NCBI GenBank assembly: GCA_036493895.1
Contig: DASXOZ010000042.1
Location: 1-64,000, forward strand
Source: Candidatus Binatia bacterium
GTDB taxonomy: Bacteria > Desulfobacterota > Binatia > UBA1149 > CAITLU01
DNA: 64,000 nt
Reading direction: 5' to 3'
This document shows positions 8,393 through 15,382 of this stretch, one piece after another. The first letter of the stretch is position 1. Each line of letters opens with the position of its first letter. The notes beneath the pieces were generated by a model, which was not told the DNA's origin, made no database searches, and saw nothing but the letters and a program-made list of their open reading frames with translations. The translations under genes and the position numbers were made by a program.

Positions 8393-8499
8393 ATGGGGAC
8401 AGGCACCAGGCGCCGGGGCGTTGCCTGGGGACAGGCACCAGGCGCCGGAGTGACGCTGCGTTTCGAATCGACGTGCCTGTGCCTGGTGCCTGTCCCCAT
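8393..8499. repeat. Intergenic palindromic repeat, copy 1 of 4
   Basis: A perfect 19-base inverted pair, ATGGGGACAGGCACCAGGC at 8393-8411 and its complement at 8481-8499. The left arm also recurs as a direct copy: the same 23 bases lie at 8394-8416 and 8426-8448. The core GGGGACAGGCACCAG is shared with elements near 29.1, 50.9 and 63.5 kb. It begins 3 bases after the trmO stop and ends 15 bases before the next start codon. The short palindrome-flanked form suggests a REP-like element. Confidence 0.85.
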
Positions 8500-8514
8500 T
8501 TACGGAGCCACAAC

Positions 8515-8979
8515 ATGCCAATCGACACCATCAAGAATTTCCTGCCGATCGACGAGCGCCTCGGCACGGCCGGCCAGCCGACCGAGGACGAATTGCGAGA
8601 GGTCGCCGCAGCCGGCTACACGGCGGTGATCAATCTCGGTCTTCTCGATCCGCGCTACTGCCTTGCCGACGAAGCGGGTCTCGTGCGCTCGCTCGGCCTC
8701 GGCTACTGCCACATTCCCGTGCAGTTCGATGCACCGACGACGGAGGATTTCCGCCGTTTCGTCGCCGCGATGGACGAGCTCGGCGACGGGCGCGTGCTCG
8801 TGCACTGCGCCGCCAACTATCGCGTCAGCAGCTTCGTCGCGCTGTACGGCGAGATGAAGCTCGGCTGGGACCGCGGCCGCGCCGATGCGCATGCGCGCAC
8901 GCTGTGGCCGCTCAATGACGTGTGGGCCCAGTTCCTCGACCGCTGTCGCCGCGAAGTGGTGGAGGCAAAATCATCGTGA
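8515..8979 (+). CDS. Protein tyrosine phosphatase-like protein (DUF442-type fold)
   Basis: A 154-residue cytoplasmic protein related to the dual-specificity or DUF442 phosphatase fold. The start reads FLPIDERLGTAGQPTEDEL, typical of the group. The putative P-loop is VLVHCAANYRVSSF near residue 100: it has the nucleophilic Cys and the Arg, but only four residues between them instead of five. Either the family uses a shortened loop or the protein binds phosphate without canonical catalysis. The ATG at 8515 has GGAG upstream, just past the repeat element. The last codon overlaps the start of the EcsC gene in a GTGA, so the two proteins are translationally coupled. Confidence 0.78.
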   Translation: MPIDTIKNFLPIDERLGTAGQPTEDELREVAAAGYTAVINLGLLDPRYCLADEAGLVRSLGLGYCHIPVQFDAPTTEDFRRFVAAMDELGDGRVLVHCAANYRVSSFVALYGEMKLGWDRGRADAHARTLWPLNDVWAQFLDRCRREVVEAKSS

Positions 8980-9752
8980 AGCTCGCGGACGCCGACGAAC
9001 AGGACCTGCGATACGCGAAAGATCTGCTCGAGCACCCGAGCCTGGCAGCACGCATCGCCAATTCGCTCGGCAAGCCGATCGAGCAGGGCATCTCGATGTT
9101 GCCGACCGGCGCCGGCGAGCTGATCGCGACGGCGACGCGCAAGTCGCTCGACACCGCTCTCTCTTTCGCGCTGGCGTCGATGGACGAGCGACGTCGCGAC
9201 TCGGTGGACTGGAGCCACAAGCTCGCGGTGGCGATGACCGGCGCGGCCGGCGGCATGTTCGGCCTGGCCGCCCTCGCGGTCGAGCTTCCGCTTTCGACGA
9301 CGATCATGCTGCGCTCGATCGCCGACGTCGCGCGCAGTGAAGGCGAGCAGATCAAGTCGGCCGAATCCAAGCTCGCATGCATCGAGGTGTTCGCGCTCGG
9401 CGGTTACCTGCCGAGCGACGACGCTGCCGAATCGGCGTACTTCGCGGTGCGCCTGGCGCTTGCGAAGACGCTGGCGGATGCGGCCGAACACCTTGCGGGA
9501 CGCGGTGTCACCGGATCCGGCGTGCCGGCGGTCGTGCGGTTCGTATCCCAGGTCGCGACCCGCTTCGGCGTGCCGGTTTCCGAGAAGCTCGTGGCGCAGA
9601 GCCTGCCGGTGGTCGGAGCGGCCGGCGGCGCGGTTCTGAACACCCTGTTCATCGACCACTTCCAGGACATGGCGCGCGGCCACTTCATCGTGCGCCGCCT
9701 CGAGCGCTCGTACGGGCGCGAGACGGTGCGCGTCGCGTATTTGCGATCGTAG
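8976..9752 (+). CDS. EcsC family protein
   Basis: A 258-residue protein of the EcsC family, named after a Bacillus gene next to an ABC transporter; the molecular function of the family is unknown. Features include the N-terminal motif LLEHPSLAARIANSLGKPIE, a glycine-rich amphipathic segment AMTGAAGGMFGLAALAVELPLSTTIMLRSIADVAR near residues 90-125 and a second one near 215-235 (VVGAAGGAVLNTLFIDHFQDMARGHFIVRRLE), both expected in the family and suggestive of membrane association. The GTG start at 8976 overlaps the preceding TGA as GTGA and has GGAGG 11 bases upstream. It is coupled to the phosphatase-like gene, suggesting a joint role. Confidence 0.87.
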   Translation: MKLADADEQDLRYAKDLLEHPSLAARIANSLGKPIEQGISMLPTGAGELIATATRKSLDTALSFALASMDERRRDSVDWSHKLAVAMTGAAGGMFGLAALAVELPLSTTIMLRSIADVARSEGEQIKSAESKLACIEVFALGGYLPSDDAAESAYFAVRLALAKTLADAAEHLAGRGVTGSGVPAVVRFVSQVATRFGVPVSEKLVAQSLPVVGAAGGAVLNTLFIDHFQDMARGHFIVRRLERSYGRETVRVAYLRS

Positions 9753-9930
9753 AGACGGTTCGTGCAGCGGTTTGCAGGCGCCGAGCAGGGAGGAACTCGA
9801 GTCGGTAAATTTCATCATTCGGGAGCCCCGCTGGGCGCCTTCTACACTTCATTCCATTCGCGTCGTAGCCCCCGCCGCACGGATCCCGCTACTTTGCCTG
9901 GGCAATGGCCAGGACTATTCTGGGAGCAGG

Positions 9931-10524
9931 ATGGCGATGCAGACAGCATTCCGTTCGGAAGAGCGTTACTCGATGTCGGCGTTCGTCCACTGGTTGCGCG
10001 CCCGACCACCCGGCGACATCCACCGCTACGAGCTCCTCGCCGGCCACATCGTCATGACGCCGCCGGCCAGCGGCTTGCACGGCGCAATCGAGGCGCAGCT
10101 CGGTGCGGCTCTGTTCAACCACGTGGAGGCGCATCGTCTCGGCCGCATCTTCAGCTCGAGCACGGGGTACGAGCTTCCGAGCGGTGACATCGTGGAGCCC
10201 GACCTTTCGTTTGTTTGCAGCGCGAAGCTCGCAGCGGGACCGCCTCTGGCAGCCGGAAAGTTCGCCCGGTTCGTTCCGGACCTCGTCGTCGAGATCCTCT
10301 CGCCGACGACGGCAAGGCGCGACAGGACCGAAAAGCAGCGGATCTACGAGAAAAACGGCGTTGCCGAATACTGGATCGTCTCTCCGGGCTCACGCAGCGT
10401 CAGCATGAGTCATCTCGTGGATGGCGCCTTTACGAAGCCGGTGCACCTCGTGAGTGAGGAAATCGTATCACGCGCCGTGCCCGGGCTTCGCTTGCCGGTC
10501 TCGAAGGTTTTCGCCGGACTCTGA
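9931..10524 (+). CDS. Uma2 family endonuclease-fold protein
   Basis: A 197-residue protein with the PD-(D/E)XK nuclease fold of the Uma2 (DUF820) family. Diagnostic pieces are GDIHRYELLAGHIVMTPPAS near residue 25, DIVEPDLSFV near 88 and PDLVVEILSPTTARRDRTEKQRIYEKNGVAEYWIVSP near 118-155, which carries the acidic residues and the lysine of the presumed active site. The family is abundant in cyanobacteria and other environmental bacteria, and its biological role is not established. The ATG at 9931 follows GGGAGCAGG. There is no partner antitoxin, transposase or methylase next to it, and it converges on the enoyl-CoA hydratase gene with a 29-base gap. Confidence 0.88.
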   Translation: MAMQTAFRSEERYSMSAFVHWLRARPPGDIHRYELLAGHIVMTPPASGLHGAIEAQLGAALFNHVEAHRLGRIFSSSTGYELPSGDIVEPDLSFVCSAKLAAGPPLAAGKFARFVPDLVVEILSPTTARRDRTEKQRIYEKNGVAEYWIVSPGSRSVSMSHLVDGAFTKPVHLVSEEIVSRAVPGLRLPVSKVFAGL

Positions 10525-10553
10525 GTGCGTGCGCCGCCCCGGCGCTGCGCGCC

Positions 10554-11339
10554 TCAACGTCCCTTCCAGTTCGGCTTGCGCTTCTGCGCAAACGCCTTCG
10601 GCCCTTCGACGAAATCCTCCGAGCGAAACAGCTTGTCGACTGCCGGATATTTCCTGTGCGCCGCCTCTTCGAGCGGATGCCCCAAACTCTCGAGCGCCAC
10701 TTCCTTGGTCGTACGCACCGACAGCGGCGCGCATGCGGCAATTTCGCCGGCCCACGCCAGGGCGCGCTCCATCAGCGCGGCCGGGTCGGTGATTTCCTGC
10801 GCGATGCCGAGGCGGTAAGCCTCGCTGGCGTCGACGTGCCGTCCCGTCAGCATCATTCCCATCGCGTTTTTCAGCCCGATCTGGCGCGGCAGCCGGTGCA
10901 TCCCGCCCGCCAGCGCCGCCAGCCCGACCCGCGGCTCGGGCAGTCCGAACTTCGCGTTCGACGACGCGACGATGATGTCGCACGCGAGCGCGATCTCGAA
11001 TCCTCCGCCGAGCGCGACTCCGTTGACCGCCGCGATCACCGGCTTGAACAGGTCGAAACGGTTGGTCAGCCCTCCGAATCCGCGCGGCGGGATCTCGAGC
11101 TTCCCTTGGTTCTCGGCGGTCCACTTGAGGTCGTTGCCCGCCGAAAACGCTTTTTCGCCGGCTCCGGTGACGATCGCGACCCAGAGGTCCTCGTTCACGG
11201 CAAAGTCGTCGAACGCATCGCCCATCTCGCGATTGGCCGCCGGGTGCAGCGAGTTGAACGACTCGGGCCGGTTGATCGTGACGACGAGGATCCTGTCCTT
11301 CGCTTCGGTCTTGATGAACTCGTATTTCTTGTCGGACAC
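10554..11339 (-). CDS. Enoyl-CoA hydratase/isomerase family protein
   Basis: A 261-residue crotonase-fold enzyme of beta-oxidation type. The oxyanion-hole segment AFSAGNDLK lies near residue 65. Both catalytic glutamates expected of true hydratases are visible, one in GGGFEIALACD near 110 and one in FGLPEPRVG near 130, so hydration of a trans-2-enoyl-CoA is likely. The GTG at 11339 is preferred because a GGAGGAGG site lies just upstream and SDKKYEFIKTE begins the family homology. An upstream in-frame ATG would sit before the ribosome site. It is the last gene of the leftward block and is separated from pilD by 115 bases, so it is probably independent of the pilus genes. Confidence 0.92.
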   Translation of the reverse strand: MSDKKYEFIKTEAKDRILVVTINRPESFNSLHPAANREMGDAFDDFAVNEDLWVAIVTGAGEKAFSAGNDLKWTAENQGKLEIPPRGFGGLTNRFDLFKPVIAAVNGVALGGGFEIALACDIIVASSNAKFGLPEPRVGLAALAGGMHRLPRQIGLKNAMGMMLTGRHVDASEAYRLGIAQEITDPAALMERALAWAGEIAACAPLSVRTTKEVALESLGHPLEEAAHRKYPAVDKLFRSEDFVEGPKAFAQKRKPNWKGR

Positions 11340-11454
11340 GAAATCCTCCTCCCGCTTTCTCGAATGCAATTGTCGAATGCGGGCCGCTTGCGAGCCGCGA
11401 TGGAGGGCTCCTAGCGTCCGACGGACTCGGGGGCAAACACCGCCCGGCAGGTTG

Positions 11455-12222
11455 CTAAAACAGCGGAGGTCGCTCGAGCCACAGCGCGATCAGGCGCGGC
11501 CCGTCGAACATGTAGATGACGGCTCCGAGCGCGAGAAAAGGCCCGAACGGAATTTCCAGGTCGAGGCGCCGGCTGCGCAGCACCATCACGACGAGCCCCC
11601 AGGCCGATCCCACCAGGGACGCCGCAAACAGGCTGAACAGCGTCGCCTGCCACCCGAGGAGCCCGCCGATCATCGCGAGCAGCTTGACGTCGCCGAACCC
11701 CATTCCCTCGCGGTGCCTCAGCTTCTCGTAGGTCCACGCGAATGCCCACAGGCCTCCGCCGCCGACGACGATGCCGAGCAGACAGTCGCGAATCGTGATG
11801 TGGCCGACAACGAGCGCAAGCACCGGCGACAGCGCGATCGACGGATAGGTAACCACGTCGAGAATCAGGAAGTGATCGATGTCGATGAACGTCACGACGA
11901 TCAGGACGGAGACGATCGCCATCTGCACAAGCGTGACCGCCGGCGGCAGGCCGCGCATCGCGACCATTCCGAAGAAAATTCCGGCGAGGACTTCGACCAG
12001 CGGGTAGCGGATCGAAAACGGCGCACCGCAGCTTCGGCAGCGGCCGCCGAGCAGGAGAAAGCTCGCGACCGGAATGTTGTCATTCCACGCCACCGGTGCA
12101 TCGCAGCTGCGGCAGTGGGACCGGGGTGCCACGATCGACTCCTCCTCGGGCAGCCGCACGATGCAGACGTTGAGGAAGCTGCCGACGATGAGGCCGAACA
12201 GCACGGCAAGAAGAAGCGTCAT
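11455..12222 (-). CDS. pilD: Prepilin peptidase / N-methyltransferase
   Basis: A 255-residue polytopic membrane aspartic protease of family A24 that cleaves type IV prepilin leaders and methylates the new N-terminus. The cytoplasmic zinc domain carries two CxxC pairs (CRSCDAP and CRSCGAP, residues about 37-70). The two catalytic aspartates are in FIDIDHFLILD near 113 and in the GxGD motif GMGFGDVKLL near 175. At least seven hydrophobic segments follow. The ATG at 12222 begins the first membrane helix; no strong ribosome site is visible. It lies 148 bases downstream of the pilin gene on the same strand, in line with processing that pilin. Confidence 0.93.
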   Translation of the reverse strand: MTLLLAVLFGLIVGSFLNVCIVRLPEEESIVAPRSHCRSCDAPVAWNDNIPVASFLLLGGRCRSCGAPFSIRYPLVEVLAGIFFGMVAMRGLPPAVTLVQMAIVSVLIVVTFIDIDHFLILDVVTYPSIALSPVLALVVGHITIRDCLLGIVVGGGGLWAFAWTYEKLRHREGMGFGDVKLLAMIGGLLGWQATLFSLFAASLVGSAWGLVVMVLRSRRLDLEIPFGPFLALGAVIYMFDGPRLIALWLERPPLF

Positions 12223-12370
12223 CGCAGCACCGGGGGTGTCCCGGCGCAGCCGCAATGCCGCGCCGGGACGCCCATTCTAATCCGCAACGGCTGCCAACTC
12301 CCAGCCCGGCCGCGTGCGCCCATGCAATGTCTGTGTGCGACCACCCCGCGCCGCGCCGGCAGTCGCGCGT

Positions 12371-12898
12371 CTACCGCAGCGTCGACGAAAGCGGCGGATC
12401 CGAGCTGGTGTCCCAGCGGTAGCTTCGCGAGCCGGCCGGATGCGTCGCGGTGGCGACGAACCCTGTCTCGTTGGCCGACTCCAGCGCGACCTCGACGCCT
12501 TCGGACGGCGCGAAGCCCTTGAGCGCGGTCGTATCGGTCGCGTAGGTGGGCGACGTTGCCCGGTACAGCTCTTCGGCGGCCGCCAGGTTCCTCAGGTCCT
12601 GCTGGGAACGGGAGTCGTAGGCCGCCGCACGGAACTCTGCGAACTTGGGCAGCGCGGCGGCGATCAGGATCCCGAGGATCGCGACGACGACGAGAAGCTC
12701 GAGCAGGCTGAAGCCTCGCTCACGATCTGCCGGTGGCTGCAGGCGCGCAGCGAGGCGCAGCCGCGGCCGCGAGCGCGGCAGCCACGTGCGTTTCCCTGGC
12801 GCGCGTTGCGGTGGGGTCACCGTGCCGGCCGAGGCAGCAGGCGAAAGCAGCCGGCGACGTGCGTCGAAGAGCCTGGCAATGCGGTCTTTTTCGTTCAT
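12371..12898 (-). CDS. Type IV pilin with unusually long leader
   Basis: A 175-residue prepilin. The class III signal RGFSLLELLVVVAILGILIA starts at residue 61, with cleavage expected after Gly62 and the conserved Glu at mature position 5. The mature part, about 113 residues, includes AAYDSRSQQDLRNLAAAEELY, resembling the helix of PilA from Myxococcus and Geobacter. The 62-residue Arg/Pro-rich leader is far longer than the usual 6-30. The start is well supported: the ATG at 12898 has GGAGG 6 bases upstream and overlaps the pilC stop as ATGA. It could be a major or minor pilin or a pseudopilin; the presence of pilB and pilC without pilM-Q leaves this open. Confidence 0.88.
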   Translation of the reverse strand: MNEKDRIARLFDARRRLLSPAASAGTVTPPQRAPGKRTWLPRSRPRLRLAARLQPPADRERGFSLLELLVVVAILGILIAAALPKFAEFRAAAYDSRSQQDLRNLAAAEELYRATSPTYATDTTALKGFAPSEGVEVALESANETGFVATATHPAGSRSYRWDTSSDPPLSSTLR

Positions 12899-14049
12899 GA
12901 CGAACCTCCGAGCAGAAGCGATGCCGATCCCAGCATCGGTTGGTAAAGAGCCAGCACTCCGCCGCCGACGGCGACGGCCATTGCGATCACGGCGGTCGGC
13001 TCGGCGAGGCGGCACACGAGGGCCAGGGCCCGCTCGGCCGCGGCCTCTTCGAGTGCAGCCATGCGCGCGAAAGCCTGCGCATATCCGCCGGTCGCTTCGG
13101 CGATTTCGAGCAGGGAAGCCGCATCTCCGCTTCGATCCATCGATGCGGCCGGCCACGCACGACTGAGCGGGACACCGTGTCGGAGCGCGCGAAGAGCGCT
13201 CGAAATCCGCGCCGCGACGACACGATTGGACGCCGCACGAACGGCCAGCCCGAGCGCCTCGTCGGCTTCGCATCCTGCATCCAGCAGCAGCGCGATGAGC
13301 GCGCAGGCTTCACCGGCTGCCCGCGGCGCCACGAGCGCACCGACGAGCGGCGCAGCGAGCGCGAAGCGATCGCAGAGCACGGCGACGCGACGACTTCTGC
13401 TGCGAGCTGCAGCAAACATTGCGACCGCCGCGGCCAGCGCGGGAACCCCCCACGGTCCGACGCTGCGAACATCATCGCCGAATGCGAGCAGCGCACGCGT
13501 GGCCAGCGGAAGCTCGACGCCGCGTCCCTGGTACAGCGACGTGAACGACGGCAGCACCTCGATCGAAAGAAAGCACAGCGCCGCGAACGCCCCGCACGCA
13601 AGAATGCACGGATACGCCAGCGCCGATGCGATGCGACGCCTGCCGCCCGCGTCGCGCTCCAGGCGTGCGGCCAGCAGAGTGAGGGCGCGAGACACCGAGC
13701 CGCCTCGCTCGCCAGCGCGAACGACGGCGATTTCCGCGTCGAGAAACGGCATGCCGGTCGCCGCCATTGCCGACGAAAGAGCGCTGCCTCGGCGCACCGC
13801 CTCGTCGAGCCGGACAACGAGGGCATTCCCGCTGGCCGCCGACGACGACAACGCGTCTCCGGTGGCCACTCCGGCAGTCGTCAGCGCGGCGAGCCGGGAG
13901 ATCGCCGCGGCAGCTTCGCGGCGCGAATGCGTGCGACGGGCAAGCGGGCCCGTGATGCGCAAGGCAGCGCCGCGTGCAGTCGCAGCGCGTCGCGCGCTCG
14001 GCGTGACGACGCGAAGGGTAGGGACCTCGCGGTTGCCCGGCGCGTTCAT
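12895..14049 (-). CDS. pilC: Type IV pilus inner-membrane platform protein (PilC/GspF)
   Basis: A 384-residue platform protein with two T2SSF domains, at about residues 45-165 and 250-370. Each contains the acidic-turn motif seen in the family (GERGGSVSRALTLLAARLERD in the first, AEATGGYAQAFARMAALEEAAAER in the second). Membrane helices lie near 145-170, 200-215 and at the C-terminus (VIAMAVAVGGGVLALYQPML). It couples the PilB motor to pilin extrusion. The ATG at 14049 overlaps the pilB stop as ATGA, and its own stop overlaps the pilin start in the same way. The basic N-terminus of about 40 residues is longer than typical. Confidence 0.92.
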   Translation of the reverse strand: MNAPGNREVPTLRVVTPSARRAATARGAALRITGPLARRTHSRREAAAAISRLAALTTAGVATGDALSSSAASGNALVVRLDEAVRRGSALSSAMAATGMPFLDAEIAVVRAGERGGSVSRALTLLAARLERDAGGRRRIASALAYPCILACGAFAALCFLSIEVLPSFTSLYQGRGVELPLATRALLAFGDDVRSVGPWGVPALAAAVAMFAAARSRSRRVAVLCDRFALAAPLVGALVAPRAAGEACALIALLLDAGCEADEALGLAVRAASNRVVAARISSALRALRHGVPLSRAWPAASMDRSGDAASLLEIAEATGGYAQAFARMAALEEAAAERALALVCRLAEPTAVIAMAVAVGGGVLALYQPMLGSASLLLGGSS

Positions 14050-15260
14050 CGCCTATCCCCTGTGCCGGGCTCCGCCCGTCCCGCTGCACCGGGGTGAGGA
14101 CAGTGAGCGAGCACTTCTTCGAGCGTCGTGTCGCCGAGCGCGACGCGCGCGAGACCGCAGGCGCCGAGACTGCCCGCGGCAAACGGCAGAGGTGCGTCGT
14201 CGAAGCCCGCGGCGGTTTCGAAAAGCGCCATGCGGCCGCGGTATCCGCGTCCGTCGCAGGCATCGCAGCCGCAGGCTCGCGGCAGCGACGAGGGGACGGA
14301 CAGTCCGGCGGCCGCAAAAAAGCCCGCGGCGCTCGCATGCGCCGCGACACTGCCACGACAACTCGCGCACAGGCGCCGCACGAGCCGTTGCGAGACGACG
14401 AGCGCGACGGTGGCGCGCACGAGATAGTCGGGCACGCCGATCTCGGGCAGGCGCACCAATGCTTCGCGCGCGTGCGATGCATGGAGACTCGACAATACGA
14501 GATGTCCGGTCAGAGCCGCACGGCACGCGATCCGCGCACTCTCGTCGTCGCGAATCTCGCCGATCATCAGCACGTCGGGGTCCTGGCGAAGCAGCGCTCG
14601 AAGTGCGACGCCAAAGCTGCGGCCGACATCTTCGTCGACCGCCACCTGCGAGACGCCTGCGATGTCGAACTCCACCGGATCCTCGACGGTCGCCAGCGAT
14701 TTCGTGCTGCTGCGAATCTCGGCGAGCGCAGCCAGGAGTGTCGTCGACTTGCCGCTGCCGGTGGGACCGACGACGAGAACGAGACCGTTGGGACGCGCGA
14801 TTGCCGAGGCAAGTCGTCGCCTGGCCTCCTCGTCCATGCCGAGCGCGTGCAGGCTGCGCGTGGCACCGTGGTGTCTCAGCAACCGGAGCGCGATTTTCTC
14901 TCCGCGCGAAACCGGCAGGAACGCGGCGCGCACGTCGATGGTCTCGTTGTCATCGAGCGCCCAGCTGAAGCGGCCGTCCTGCGGAAGGCGGCGCTCGGCC
15001 AGGTCGACGCGAGCCAGAAGACGAATGCGAGTCAGGAGCGCAGGGACGAGAGTCGCAGGTGGGGGGTCGAAATCGCGAAGCTGTCCGTCAATGCGGACGC
15101 GGACTCGAAGACCCGCGCGGTCCGGTTCCAGATGGACGTCCGAGGCGCCCGCGGCGACTGCCGCGAAGATCAGGGAGCTGACGGCGCGAGCAGCGGGAGA
15201 GCCGCTTTCTTCGGCTTGGGAGCGGGTCGCGAGTTGCTGGTTCCAGGTAGTCGCAGTCAC
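14046..15260 (-). CDS. pilB: Type IV pilus assembly ATPase (PilB/GspE), N-terminally short
   Basis: A 404-residue secretion ATPase. Walker A GPTGSGKS is at residues 165-172, the Asp and His boxes follow, and Walker B is LMIGEIRDDES near 232. A zinc-binding cluster CASC, then CGCDACDGRGYRGR, sits near 310-345 as in GspE/PilB rather than PilT. Typical PilB has about 560 residues; here the N-terminal MshEN-like domain is missing and the ORF begins almost directly at the N2 PAS-like domain (GASDVHLEPDRAGLRVRVRIDG). The GTG start at 15260 has no clear ribosome site, but no room exists for a longer frame. It heads an ATGA-coupled pilB-pilC-pilin operon. Confidence 0.9.
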   Translation of the reverse strand: MTATTWNQQLATRSQAEESGSPAARAVSSLIFAAVAAGASDVHLEPDRAGLRVRVRIDGQLRDFDPPPATLVPALLTRIRLLARVDLAERRLPQDGRFSWALDDNETIDVRAAFLPVSRGEKIALRLLRHHGATRSLHALGMDEEARRRLASAIARPNGLVLVVGPTGSGKSTTLLAALAEIRSSTKSLATVEDPVEFDIAGVSQVAVDEDVGRSFGVALRALLRQDPDVLMIGEIRDDESARIACRAALTGHLVLSSLHASHAREALVRLPEIGVPDYLVRATVALVVSQRLVRRLCASCRGSVAAHASAAGFFAAAGLSVPSSLPRACGCDACDGRGYRGRMALFETAAGFDDAPLPFAAGSLGACGLARVALGDTTLEEVLAHCPHPGAAGRAEPGTGDRR

Positions 15261-15382
15261 GCCGCAACGCTACGAAATTGGCGCGGGCGCTCTCAACGAC
15301 GCGGATGTGATGTTGTGTGTCGAAGCGTGAATCTGCGAGCCGGGCGCCGAGAAGGGGTCAGCTGCAAGGCGGCGACGCGTGA

